A DNA stretch of 64,000 bases. Origin: Angiostrongylus vasorum. Taxonomy: Eukaryota > Nematoda > Chromadorea > Rhabditida > Metastrongylidae. Positions 21,521-32,480 of this stretch are shown here, one piece after another; within the stretch, counting starts at the first letter, position 1; each line of letters begins with the position of its first letter. The notes below the pieces were generated by a model. That model was not told the origin of the DNA. It did no database searches and worked only from the letters and a program-made list of their open reading frames with translations. Location of the stretch: positions 1 through 64,000 of the forward strand of contig JADANN010000041.1 of NCBI GenBank assembly GCA_018806985.1. Reading direction: 5' to 3'. Position numbers and translations under genes: made by a program.

Positions 21521-21562
21521 CCGGTCTGAAGGAGACGATGACGTCGAAACGTCAGCTGAATT
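21521..21562 (+). ncRNA. Hammerhead-ribozyme-like relic (left arm)
   Basis: From 21,526 the sequence reads CTGAAGGAGACGATGACGTC then GAAACGTCAGCTGAA. It has the hammerhead elements CUGA, a stem II formed by GAC and GTC around a short loop, GAAA, a self-complementary ACGT as stem III, and a GUC cleavage triplet. The CUGANGA box carries a G for the last A, so catalysis is doubtful. The mirror at 36,496-36,531 retains the same core, with a change only in the stem II loop (GATGAC to AATGAC). Confidence 0.45.
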
Positions 21563-24494
21563 GATATTTTTTGAGGAAGCTCGTGTCAACTCATTCGTAT
21601 TGAAAGTTGTTGGTTTTTTCTTACTGAGGTTTAGTGAAAGTTGTTTCTTAAGAAATCGATATTTTTTTGGATTGTTCTGCTTAAACGAGGCTGTCATGAG
21701 ACCTAACTGATTTTCCACTCGCTTTGCTCTTTGATCAATGACAGTTGCCAGTTTTCACCACAGTGACAGCAGCGTGTATGACGACGCCGCCGCATTTGCT
21801 ACCGGTAACAGATTTTCATTTGTTTCTTTGGCCAACATGTTAAGTTGCTGAACATCTACATGACCAGCTCTATCGTGTAGGATATTTGTTGGAAGCTTTA
21901 TTTGTTTCGCTCCGTCAGACAAAGAATAGTCACGGTTACAAATAGTCATGCTCGAACCACCGTTTTCCATCCTATCTACAGCATTTTTGTATCACTGTAT
22001 TATTCAACCATGGTTACACATGAGTATGATGATTTTTCGTACTCTTCCCATAACGGGACGGTTAGATGGGACAATGCAGTTGAAACTAATAGTGAACAGC
22101 CTTTTTAAGCATAAAGACTGAGTAACCTGTGTATTGTGGTCTTGTTGCGTTCTACATTATATCGATCTCACTTGTTTTTTTTTGGTTTGGTTGGCATCTT
22201 TTTCGGATGTCTTCAGTACTACGAGCAGATGCTTATATATACATCACATCGATGATCAACAACCTTTTTGATGTCCAGCGCTTATTTCGCACTCTTTAAT
22301 TAGTTCTGCTAGCGTCAACTACATGTTTGGTGCCTTAAATTGTATGTTTGGTAAAGACGGACAGATACGTTTATAACTGACGTGAGCCAACTGCTTTAGT
22401 AAATGGGAAGTAGTACATCTGCGCGAATGTTGCTTGCTTAGAAACAAAATGAATGGAAATCGTAGTGGGACCTGATGCTCGCTAAAAAAATATTCGGTCA
22501 TTCGTAGAATAATGGTGGCTTGCGAAATCTGTTATTAAGCAACAACCAAAGCTGTCACAAGTGATTATTCTCAGTAGAAATGTGGTTCAAAACTGCAATA
22601 TCTTTTCCGTGCTAACACAAAATAATAAGTTCCACTTTTTGAAAACCCGAGAGTTTTAAAATTTTTTGAATGGCGAGAAGTTTTTTTGACATCTTGTTGA
22701 TTTTTGGAACAAATTGATTGAGATGTTCAGAAGAATGAAGCACAGCTAGGGAATGCATCAGCATTTATGTCATGTGAGTTCAACGCTTCAACGAATTCAG
22801 CGTTTGTATGAGGATCCACAATGCATTTGTGTGCACACGGCTCACCACTAGTGGATTCGTTTGCCTCAGTTTTTGTGTGCTGTTTTTCCGTCGTCTAGTT
22901 ACAGTACTGTTCTAATAGAGTAGCGTCGCTTTTCCCATGAAATGAAAAAAGTGAATGATACGGCTTCAACATCGCACAGTCAGCGTGCCATACGTCTCCT
23001 TCATCATTCAGCGTGGTATACGTCTGTTTCTGGATTAGAAGTTTTCATGATCTGGAGAGAGGGAGAAAGAATAAAGCATACGCACATACAGTATATAAAA
23101 ACACACGCATTACTTCCCAGTTCTCCTGACCGAAGAAAACTGGACACCGTGTTATCGCTGATGTTCTCACACATTTTTGTTTCGTTGTAATTGAAGTCGT
23201 CCTTATTTCAGCGCATTTTCCTCGTAGAACAAGACGTAATTATATTAGCAAACAACTTATTCAACCAAGGATTTAAATTTCTATTTGTAGTCAGAAGACA
23301 TCACTGGAAATTTTTATTACGAAGACAAATTTCGACCTAGGTCTTTCCAACTATAAAGTAGGTTCCGGACTCTTTTGTGTGAGTTTCATTTCCTACAAAG
23401 ACAATGCTATGAGTTCACAGATCGCGCTCATATGAGTGATCCCAAGTTCGGCCATTCGCGAGAAAATGTGGAGAGCCCTTCGTAAAGGAGGAGATAAACG
23501 CATTGGTATAAGCGAACGTATGCATGCTGTAGGACGCAAATGGGATAGATACACACTCTATACGTACTGAGTCAAACTGATACCCATATTCTTATCAGTA
23601 TTCTACCGCATCTCCGTGAATAATGGGTTTTTGTGCGTTACCTAACTGCTGTTCTGCATCTCGAAGGAAAAAAAACTTTTCAAAGAGCAACATCACTGTA
23701 ACGCAGAAATTGTATCGGGTGATTCATCGTGAACACAGGTCGGCCGAATGCCCAGGCATTGAAGTGCGCAGCTGTTGTTATATTTATACATACTTGAGTC
23801 GATTCATTTGTGTGTGCGGAAACTATATCCGATTTCCGCCCAAAGCGCTGCATTCAAATTAAGAGGAAGCACAGAGCATGGACGAACCTCAGTGAGTAGT
23901 CATTGTGGGTGAGTCATTACTAATTATAAAATGGTTATGCATGACTGGATTATGCTCAATTTTTGGGAAAGATTTATGGATTTCAAGTGGTAAAACTCTC
24001 ATAGCTGGCCACGGTTATTCTCATCCATTCAAAGCAACTAGAGATGAGGTCGTAAACGGACTTCTTCCGCAGAAGCCAATTTTTGTTGGAGCAAGCTTTA
24101 CGTCTTCAAAAACTACCTTTCTTAATTTAACGTAAGTTTTTTTCGGACGGTGTAGTACAGTGGTTGGACCGTCGTTGCAGATATGACGATGGTCACTGTG
24201 TACTTATTCTTTAATCGCATGTCTTTATGCTTGTTTTCCAGATATTATTTAATGGTGCTGTGAATATCGAGTGCTTTATGGGTGATCACTATTTTCACAC
24301 AGCATACAAAGAGAAGCTTTATCTACTTAGCTTTTTTTATGAAGTTTATTTGTGTGACAAAAATGAGATTATAGACATTACATGGTGCTAATGGCACGAT
24401 CCAAATGGATCCTAAATGTGTTCACAAAAAAAATCGTCGGATATATCCCGAAGATGGGAACATGCAGGCCAGCGTCTTTGAAGGTCAGTATGAA
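21563..24494. other. Unassigned left-arm DNA (mirror about 33,570-36,495)
   Basis: About 2.9 kb in each arm with no repeat or gene I can name. Frames of 60-82 codons (for example 22,942-23,190 and 23,905-24,135) are kept in both arms only because the arms are nearly identical. None carries a family motif. A donor-like CGTAAGTTTT follows the frame ending at 24,131. Confidence 0.4.
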
Positions 24495-24785
24495 GGATAA
24501 AGCTAAAGCTCTCGGCGTTGATCAATCACTGAGAGATGCGCCATGCATTCGACTTCATTAAGTATCGTTGGAGGTGATTAAGTGCATATCTGGCCTTTGC
24601 AATGACTCATGGCCGCCTAGCTATGTATTGAGCCAGTGCAGCTATACTCGCAGGCAAGTTTGGCACCACTTTGCCAACTCCGGAGTTATGGAACGTTTGG
24701 AGAACTTGGAGCTTGGAAATCGTTCACATGTTTACTAAAGGGAACCTCTGACTAATGCGCTACACGCGCCCCCCTATCTAGATAG
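24495..24785 (-). repeat. SINE family C (left arm)
   Basis: A minus-strand copy. It starts near 24,775 with GGCGCGTGTAGCGCATTAGT (A-box-like), loses the clear B box, keeps CATAACTCCGGAGTTGGCAA near 24,680 and the GATATGCACTTAATCACCTC block, and ends with AGCTTTATCCTTCAT near 24,495. The mirror is at 33,270-33,570. Confidence 0.7.
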
Positions 24786-25579
24786 ATGCTGTCTAATCGC
24801 GAAAATCCTTCGTTAATTCATATAGTTTACCAAGGTGCCGACTACACCCGATATCACGGTAACGCGATTCCTTCTAGACGAACAGCAAGGCGACGTGCCA
24901 CTCCTATGGGCCACTACGTTTCGCGCACGCTCACGGCTGAATGAAAGTGATGAGGTGAGCCCAGTATTCTTCAGGACCCCAATTTCCTTTTAAACTGTCA
25001 AACAGTTATACATTAGACATAAATAATATGCCTAAGGCGTTAGATTAGCGAAATTTTCAATGAAAGTAAAAAGTCCCCAACCATCCAGAAAATATGGCGA
25101 AACCGGCTGCTGAAGAGTAAGAAAATGAATATTTGGGTTAAGGCGTTGTGCTAAAAATTCATCAGACGTTTGCTTCTCGCGGTGAACGAAAAAAAATCGG
25201 AAGACATTTAACAAGCACAAGATAAGAGTCTTGACAATGGGCAGCTCACTGGGAACAGTGATGGAAAATTAGTTAAAATAGTGCCGACAAGTGATTTCAG
25301 TTTGCTTCACCTCACTTCCAACAATCGAAATTCTCACGAATTGTAGTCGTTGGAAGAAAAATGTTGTGATGTGTGATTGATGCTCTCAAAATAATGCGGC
25401 TCTCCGAATGGAAGAGCTTGCAATGCTGAGATTTCCAAACTTTTAATGAAGATAAATCGCACATTGTTATATAAGCAAATGATCATAAAACTGAAGTGTA
25501 CATACTGAAGATTGGAATATGTAATGGGAACATTTCAGAAATTGACTCTTTTTTAATGTTGACGTGACTCAACAACATG

Positions 25580-26370
25580 CTCCCTTTCATTAATAGGCTA
25601 AGACGAAGAAGTTGCTAAAAACGTTTATTCGGCTCACGCTTCGACATGCTCGTCTTCCTGAGAACCAATAATCCGAGTCAATGGTAAACAGTCTTTCGTA
25701 CTCTCGAAGTGGTGGCTTCGTCGTCGTCTTGAGCCGAATCTTCTTTAGAAATGCACCGCTCGAATGACGCAACCTCAGCCGGCGATGCTGTACTATCAGT
25801 ACCATCAACAACGATCCTGTATAAAGAGCATTGTCGAGTGAATTACTTCATTAAAGCACTGCTCAGCCGAAGAAGTTTCGACTCATTATGACAACGATTG
25901 CACAATACCGAGAGTACGAACCGTTGTTGGCCATCGACTCGGACCGCCCGCTCTTAGGAGGACGAAAAGATCAGGACGTAAACGGATTAGACAGTTTATC
26001 AACCTCTTGTCAGCTTACCAACAATGGAATATGTATTGATTAGTAACGCCAAGGTTGAGGCAAAGTCGGTCTTGAAATATTGATTGGCGAAGTGTTAGGT
26101 AATGTAATACCAATTACTGCAGGATGGACTGTCCGTTGAAAAAACCGGTTGCCTTGGATGGGTAGTCAGTATGACTAGCAATTGTCCTGTAAGAGCATCA
26201 CATCGACAGCGGAAGTTGGGTCGTTCTAACGATGCTCCACCGAAGAAGATTCGACTCGAAACGACGACAAGACAACAGCCACATCGAGAGTACGAACGAC
26301 TGCGGACCTCGGCTCGGATCATCAGCTGTGAGGAGCATGAATACATCAAAACGTTAATTGAATGAAACTT
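25580..26370. repeat. Family D module cluster, copies in both orientations (left arm)
   Basis: A module of about 110-200 bases recurs three times. At 25,610-25,830 it is read on the minus strand (KKIRLKTTTKPPLREYERLF when translated). At 25,865-25,985 and 26,190-26,360 it is read on the plus strand (KKIRLETTTRQQPHREYERL in the last). Shared DNA includes CGAGAGTACGAACG and AAGAAGATTCGACTC. The opposing modules make a foldback of about 0.75 kb inside the arm. A related piece lies in the spacer at 28,540-28,690 and another at 53,200-53,480. The mirror is at 31,685-32,480. The conserved frame may reflect a coding ancestor, but no family is recognised. Confidence 0.55.
25621..25662 (-). ncRNA. Hammerhead-ribozyme-like relic at family D edge (left arm)
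   Basis: On the minus strand: CTCAGGAAGACGAGCATGTC then GAAGCGTGAGCCGAATAAAC. Stem II GAC/GTC is intact. The CUGANGA and GAAAC boxes each have substitutions. The 3' context AGCCGAATAAA recurs at 53,221 (minus). The mirror is at 32,392-32,433. Confidence 0.35.
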
Positions 26371-26896
26371 TTCATCAGCTAGTGTTAACTTCTAAATGAA
26401 AAATATAAAATTGGTGGGATGTTTCTCGACTTGCTCTCTAGTGGTGGAGAGCTGTTACAAATTCGTTAGTAAGGTGGCATTATGTTTGTAGGTCTTAAGT
26501 TTGTGCACACCTCGCTAACCTGCTAGTTGCAGAAAGTCGTAGAGGGTTCGAGTTTTCGATGTAAGATCAGTCCAAATTTCTGTTGAAAAACTAAGTGAAA
26601 CTAGCACATCTTGGAGAACGAGTAACCCAACATGAGAAACAGCTATGAACACTCAAAATAGTAGATCTCCTGCTACTTTTAAAGTGCCTTTAGAAGAAGT
26701 TGCAATTGGCGATGAGTATGTCGCATATAGCTGCACGCCTTCATTTAAGAGGTTTCATTCTAACGCTTTCAAGGGAAACCAATTGACGGCATGTTGTACC
26801 TTGTGGATCTTCTCAGTTCGAGACGTCTCAAAGCGAAACACGTGGAAGGATGAGACCGCTTTTTTTGTGGAGTTTATCGCGTATTTAGATTTGTAG

Positions 26897-27110
26897 CACC
26901 ACACCATGCGGGTCGTTCGCTTCGCCTTCCTCTCGGCTAGTCTTCTATCTATCCCCTAGTAGCTCAGAGACAGGCAAACAGAAGGACCGGCATGGTGTGG
27001 TAGTGAACGCACTGGACTACGGAAAGGGTATTAGCGCTATCGTTCCCCACCGGAGATACCTGCGGTCCGGAGTTTTGAGAATATCTCAGCATCATTACGG
27101 TTGTATTTCA
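26897..27110. repeat. Two SINE family A pieces in opposite directions (left arm)
   Basis: A short minus-strand piece at 26,897-26,940 (ACCACACCATGCGGGTC read plus) faces a plus-strand copy at 26,975-27,110. The second copy has GGCATGGTGTGGTAGTGAAC (A-box-like), ATCGTTCCCCACCGGAG, CTGCGGTCCGGAGTTTTGAG and CAGCATCATTACGG. The mirror is at about 30,945-31,160. Confidence 0.7.
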
Positions 27111-27184
27111 AATAGTAAATTCAAATAGTACCTCATTAGATCAATCCCGTTGACGGGTGATTGCTAATGCCCTGATCGATACTA

Positions 27185-27335
27185 CAAGCTGAGAGAAAGA
27201 CGAAACAAAGGGCACGTATGGTGTAGTGGGGAACGCGTTAGCCTCCAGAAAGTGTAACAGTGCGTTCGTACACCACAGCAGACACCTGCGGTGCGGAATT
27301 TTGCAGAAATCTCAGCATCATTGTGGAAAAAAGCA
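27185..27335 (+). repeat. SINE family A at inner edge of left arm
   Basis: The copy holds GGTGTAGTGGGGAACGCG (A-box-like) at about 27,220, GTTCGTACACCACAGCAG near 27,265, CACCTGCGGTGCGGAATTTT and CTCAGCATCATTGTGG. The palindrome arm ends 30 bases further on, at 27,365. The mirror is at 30,725-30,870. Confidence 0.7.
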
Positions 27336-27365
27336 AAGATATCGTGTGCGAATTCAGAAACCACT

Positions 27366-28310
27366 AGACATTGACAATATGGCTTCTAGTGTGTAATGAG
27401 CACTTGATGGCAACACCTATAGGGTAGCCGTTGTTTGTCCATGTCCCACTACCTATAGGGCATTTTGTGGAAGTGAAGATCGAATACGAGCAATTTTCAT
27501 GGGCTGCGCCAAAGAGCTGCAGCTAATAACAGGGCGTCAGCACATGATGTACAGTTTTCAAGAACAAGGCAGCTTCATAAGTAATAATTTATTCCGATCA
27601 ATTTGCAAACCTATCTTTTCTCTGATGCATTGTGCGGAGATATACCTTTTTCACAGTTTTGTCATGTCATCGATGATCTGGGTTGGCAGAACATCAACTC
27701 ATCTCATCACTTCTCCTTTTCGATCTGTTGTTCTTGCACCATGGTTTCGTTCCAATCAATTCAGGTTGTGTCCACCATGTCATCCATTGGGATCATCACA
27801 GTGGCAAAAGAACGGATGCTTTTAATCCAAACTTTTAGATCAAATAAAAGGTGTAGCCAAGCATAAGCTTTGAGGAGAACGACATTAGGGGGATTGCGAG
27901 TTCGTTCAATGAAATGTTCACATTTGTTCCCCTCACGACCAGAAGACGTGGCGAATGCCGGTGTGGTAAGCCATTAGTTCGCCTATATAGACCAGTATGG
28001 AATCCATCAGGTCGTGAATATGGTGCACTCGAGAGTGTTAATTTGTAGAGGAACTTAGACAGCAGAGTTTTTATAACAAGTGGACCGCAGACCACAATAA
28101 AGTTTAGAAGACGACTGTATTGCACTTTACAACAAATAAGGGACACGATTTCTTGAAGTTTCGCTGCAGACTAACTAGATTCAACAGGGTTGAGTAACAG
28201 AATAAGATACATTACGAAACGGCAAAGCACGCTTTCTTCATAACATTGCCTTAAAAACCCAACTCGGAAAGGAGGACGACAAAACCATAGTGAGGCTTCT
28301 GTCAGCCTTA
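27366..28310. other. Unassigned spacer DNA
   Basis: First part of the palindrome spacer, single-copy here. Two overlapping plus frames (27,499-27,866) and a minus frame (28,146-27,835, 103 codons) show no motif I can name. No repeat recognised. Confidence 0.4.
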
Positions 28311-28519
28311 GAATAATAAATAATCTTTTGACGGCATTCTCTTTCAAATCTTTCTTTTTCAGTTACGCTAGCGAAAGAACACTGCCACCGACGAGCGCTC
28401 AAATACAGATTTACAATTTGATAAAGACAATCCATCTTCTAGCAGCCGACCTCGTCTTAGCTCGCATGTAACGAAACTACACCTTCATCAGTTCACAACC
28501 AACCAATAGTCGCTTGCAT

Positions 28520-28700
28520 AAAGGGACGGCGTCGAGTAAAGTTTCTTCATTGGATCGGTGCTCCACTCCAAAGAATTCGACTCGATGCATCGACAAAAGC
28601 CGATGTCACGATAATGAACGGCTGTGGAAAATCAGGAAGAATCGTTGTGGATCTGAAGAAGGTAAAAGCTTCAAGTCGTTAACAAAAGCGAGGTTTCTGC
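28520..28700 (+). repeat. Diverged family D module in spacer
   Basis: The segment AAGAATTCGACTCGATGCAT near 28,573 and the GATGTCACGATAATGAACGG stretch echo the plus-orientation modules at 25,865 and 26,190. Similarity is partial and the call is tentative. Confidence 0.3.
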
Positions 28701-29155
28701 AACAACCACGTGTGAACTAGGTATTCTAATGATATACTGATTGTTCATGTGGAGGTTAAATCAATGTGGCTTTTTCATAATTTTTTAACCAGCATAAGTT
28801 TATCTTTCCACTAACAACGAAGCACCTGACATAACGCACTTTCTTCATATTCAACCACCAATCAAATCAATCAAGATGGTCACCAACTGCACCATCTTCG
28901 CTTTGCTGATGTGATATCATCATTTTTATAAGGCCAAGCATTAGCCAAAAGGAGCGAACATTTATCGACTTTAATAACCAATGTGGAAAAAATGGTGTGT
29001 TAGATTAAATCTTGCAAAAAGCGATTTTGATAAGAAGTGGATAGGTTTTCTATACTTTATTTTTTGCTCAAAGGAAAGAATATTTAAGAATATTGCAGAA
29101 ACAGTCACGCTGTGGTCAAGAGGATTTTGAAGTCAGCACGATGAATAACTAAGGC
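28701..29155. other. Unassigned spacer DNA
   Basis: AT-rich, no recognised feature. Confidence 0.4.
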
Positions 29156-29159
29156 ATAG

Positions 29160-29330
29160 AGCTGAGAAGAAGGTACCGAACGGAATAGGAAGTCTTCAAG
29201 AACAAGAGGGGTGTGGTGAAAATTACAAATACCATCCGATATCGAGCCCACCCCTTCGACTCCGCCATTCTACCTGCCGTGACGTAGGCGTCAGAAAACT
29301 GGTAGCTACGTATGTAGAATGAAAGTTTTA
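29160..29330 (+). mobile_element. RTE C-terminal fragment in spacer
   Basis: The plus strand reads VKITNTIRYRAHPFDSAILP then AV, a stop, and ASENW at about 29,218-29,312. This matches the RTE block KTKNTRLRAHLFNTTVLPAL then TYASETW. It is the same protein region as the copies at 20,290 and 37,440 but independent of them, with different substitutions. Not functional. Confidence 0.7.
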
Positions 29331-29479
29331 TAAACACTCAGTTTTATAAAACGCGCAATCGCGGTGTTAGCAGTATCGCGTATCAGGCAAATGAATGAGC
29401 GGATGTATAGCACTGCATACGTCTGCGATTAGAAATCAAATACGCCGTCCGTTTATTCCACTAAATTTTTGAAAAATCC

Positions 29480-29870
29480 CAACGGTTCACCGCCTCATTG
29501 TGGCTGGGAGGTGTTCCTGGGTGTCGGACTGAGATGTACAGTGGGGGGATTCAGATTCATCCCTTGGCAGGGTCTCCCAAGTTGAGAAGGAGTCCGGCGT
29601 TTCCATCAGGAAGCCTAGCTAAGAGTAAACCAACACAAGGATCCACCACTGTCCTGGTATCAAAGTCTCATAATGGCAAATCTCCCTCTGATCCACAAGG
29701 GCTGCGACTGCCTGTTGTGTTGAAGACCTGGGGCAGACTTTTGCCAGGCTGCCCTCGGGATTCTAGGGATAAATAATGGCTTCACCAGCAAATCTCCGAA
29801 AAATGGAGATTGTGCTGGGTCCCTAGACAACCAGCGAGGGCGGACCATTCAAGCATCAAGTAAGCAAGTT
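29480..29870 (+). repeat. Repeat family B, complete copy in spacer
   Basis: The most complete copy: from CCAACGGTTCACCGCCTCAT at 29,478 to TCAAGCATCAAGTAAGCAAG at 29,851-29,870. The order is GGGAGGTGTTCCTGGGTGTC, GCAGGGTCTCCCAAG, CATCAGGAAGCCTAGC, GGATCCACCACTGTCCTG, CTGATCCACAAGGGCTGCGA, AGGCTGCCCTCGGG, ATGGCTTCACCAGC and GAGATTGTGCTGGG, ending at the donor-like AAGTAAGC. Use it as the family reference for this window. Confidence 0.8.
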
Positions 29871-30245
29871 TTCGAAGACAAAGTAAGCCGCGCATGCAAT
29901 GCGCGCGAAGGACAAGCCGTCAGCGAATGGAAATCTTGGAAAGCCAAGCGCAGAGCGATGAATACCTCAAGGAGCACGCTTAGTTGTTACATCGCTTTAT
30001 TTTTTGGAAACTTTGACATTTAAAGGGAATTTTTATGAGCCTCTATTGCAAGAGTAAAGCCGGCGCCTTTTATGAAATCCAATTACTAATTAATAACTGA
30101 GCTTTCCATGAATACAACAGATCTGTACAATATTTCAGCATTCACGAATAGCCCAACGGGCCACAATGCAATTCCTGGTGGTAAATAGCTGCTCATGTAG
30201 GAGCCGCATTTCGCCTAGTTTCGGAGATGGTTATATGAGCACCCT

Positions 30246-30641
30246 AGAATCGTCGTCGCTTTCCGACTATTGACAATGTGGTTGCAGATATGCTGTCAAC
30301 TGCAAGGAATTCTTCACTCTTCCGGACAGAAATGTCGACACGTTCTGAACTTGAGAGGAAATTGCTGGATAGAGAAACCCTTCGCTGGTTATCGCAGTTC
30401 GATATCTTGGAAAACCCCAGCCACAACAAGACGGTAGACCTTCTTGATAAAATAACAGTCTATGAAAAAATAAACATCCATAAATTTTAGCAGCAGAACT
30501 TTTATTGAAAAGCTCGACCACAAAGGATATGACTTGTGGAAAAAATTTGTTGCCATGTTCAGAGATGCCGACTGTCCACGTGACTCCAGTGGAATAGCTT
30601 TAGAGCAACCATCTTCGCTGAATACATTCGCACTGAATTAA
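30246..30641 (+). pseudogene. Protein-like fragment in spacer, frame broken
   Basis: Two adjacent stretches in different frames look coding. The first (30,248-30,487) includes RRRFPTIDNVVADMLSTARN, SELERKLLDRETLRWLSQFD and DKITVYEKINI, then a stop. The second (30,492-30,641) reads SRTFIEKLDHKGYDLWKKFV, then AMFRDADCPRDSSG, and stops. An AAATTTTAG acceptor at 30,490 could join them as exons, but I find no donor of matching phase. A frameshifted relic or misjudged exon are both possible. No family recognised. This is the only clearly protein-like sequence in the single-copy spacer. Confidence 0.4.
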
Positions 30642-30724
30642 AAGAGTTTTCAAATTTATTCCGTAGAAAGTAAATGGAATCATATTATTCAGTGGTTTCT
30701 GAATTCGCACACGATATCTTTGCT

Positions 30725-31160
30725 TTTTTCCACAATGATGCTGAGATTTCTGCAAAATTCCGCACCGCAGGTGTCTGCTGTGGTGTACGAACGCACTGTT
30801 ACACTTTCTGAGGCTAACGCGTTCCCCACTACACCATACGTGCCCTTTGTTTCGTCTTTCTCTCAGCTTGTAGTATCGATCAGGGCATTAGCAATCACCC
30901 GTCAACGGGATTGATCTAATGAGGTACTATTTGAATTTACTATTTGAAATACAACCGTAATGATGCTGAGATATTCTCAAAACTCCGGACCGCAGGTATC
31001 TCCGGTGGGGAACGATAGCGCTAATACCCTTTCCGTAGTCCAGTGCGTTCACTACCACACCATGCCGGTCCTTCTGTTTGCCTGTCTCTGAGCTACTAGG
31101 GGATAGATAGAAGACTAGCCGAGAGGAAGGCGAAGCGAACGACCCGCATGGTGTGGTGCT
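30725..31160 (-). repeat. SINE family A copies (right arm, mirror of 26,897-27,335)
   Basis: Two minus-strand copies (30,725-30,870 and 30,945-31,080) and the short plus-strand piece (about 31,115-31,160) mirror the left arm. The arm boundary at 30,691 lies just outside the first copy. Confidence 0.7.
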
Positions 31161-31684
31161 ACAAATCTAAATACGCGATAAACTCCACAAAAAAGCGGTC
31201 TCATCCTTCCACGTGTTTCGCTTTGAGACGTCTCGAACTGAGAAGATCCACAAGGTACAACATGCCGTCAATTGGTTTCCCTTGAAAGCGTTAGAATGAA
31301 ACCTCTTAAATGAAGGCGTGCAGCTATATGCGACATACTCATCGCCAATTGCAACTTCTTCTAAAGGCACTTTAAAAGTAGCAGGAGATCTACTATTTTG
31401 AGTGTTCATAGCTGTTTCTCATGTTGGGTTACTCGTTCTCCAAGATGTGCTAGTTTCACTTAGTTTTTCAACAGAAATTTGGACTGATCTTACATCGAAA
31501 ACTCGAACCCTCTACGACTTTCTGCAACTAGCAGGTTAGCGAGGTGTGCACAAACTTAAGACCTACAAACATAATGCCACCTTACTAACGAATTTGTAAC
31601 AGCTCTCCACCACTAGAGAGCAAGTCGAGAAACATCCCACCAATTTTATATTTTTCATTTAGAAGTTAACACTAGCTGATGAAA

Positions 31685-32480
31685 AGTTTCATTCAATTAA
31701 CGTTTTGATGTATTCATGCTCCTCACAGCTGATGATCCGAGCCGAGGTCCGCAGTCGTTCGTACTCTCGATGTGGCTGTTGTCTTGTCGTCGTTTCGAGT
31801 CGAATCTTCTTCGGTGGAGCATCGTTAGAACGACCCAACTTCCGCTGTCGATGTGATGCTCTTACAGGACAATTGCTAGTCATACTGACTACCCATCCAA
31901 GGCAACCGGTTTTTCAACGGACAGTCCATCCTGCAGTAATTGGTATTACATTACCTAACACTTCGCCAATCAATATTTCAAGACCGACTTTGCCTCAACC
32001 TTGGCGTTACTAATCAATACATATTCCATTGTTGGTAAGCTGACAAGAGGTTGATAAACTGTCTAATCCGTTTACGTCCTGATCTTTTCGTCCTCCTAAG
32101 AGCGGGCGGTCCGAGTCGATGGCCAACAACGGTTCGTACTCTCGGTATTGTGCAATCGTTGTCATAATGAGTCGAAACTTCTTCGGCTGAGCAGTGCTTT
32201 AATGAAGTAATTCACTCGACAATGCTCTTTATACAGGATCGTTGTTGATGGTACTGATAGTACAGCATCGCCGGCTGAGGTTGCGTCATTCGAGCGGTGC
32301 ATTTCTAAAGAAGATTCGGCTCAAGACGACGACGAAGCCACCACTTCGAGAGTACGAAAGACTGTTTACCATTGACTCGGATTATTGGTTCTCAGGAAGA
32401 CGAGCATGTCGAAGCGTGAGCCGAATAAACGTTTTTAGCAACTTCTTCGTCTTAGCCTATTAATGAAAGGGAGCATGTTG
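31685..32480. repeat. Family D module cluster (right arm)
   Basis: Mirror of 25,580-26,370, with the three modules in reversed order. The ribozyme-like edge is at 32,392-32,433 on the plus strand. Confidence 0.55.
32392..32433 (+). ncRNA. Hammerhead-ribozyme-like relic (right arm)
   Basis: Mirror of 25,621-25,662, reading CTCAGGAAGACGAGCATGTC then GAAGCGTGAGCCGAATAAAC on the plus strand. The same substitutions are present, so decay preceded the duplication. Confidence 0.35.

Larger units (their letters stand above)
12347..27365 (+). repeat. Giant inverted repeat, left arm (about 15.0 kb)
   Basis: This arm is the reverse complement of 30,691-45,722. Outer edge: GATCCTGGGAACTGC at 12,347 pairs with GCAGTTCCCAGGATC ending at 45,722. 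Inner edge: CACACGATATC-like sequence through GGTTTCT and CCACT at 27,365 pairs with AGTGGTTTCTGAATTCGC at 30,691. Paired coordinates sum to 58,069 outside and 58,056 inside. Short frames are reproduced on both arms with rare substitutions. Differences include G8 versus G10 near 12,492, one extra C near 14,428, an 8-base insertion in the right arm opposite about 14,507, and one T opposite about 23,259. Contents: transposase debris, RTE fragments, a deleted mariner, SINEs A, B, C and F, ribozyme-like motifs and unassigned DNA. No gene spans it. It could be a true inverted segmental duplication or an assembly joining two haplotypes head to head. Confidence 0.95.

Noticed and set aside
23905..24135. 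76-codon frame containing SSGKTL as a possible P-loop
   Set aside because: The glycine-rich G-x-x-x-x-G-K-[ST] pattern is incomplete, no Walker B follows, and the right-arm copy (34,245-34,060) loses the frame.
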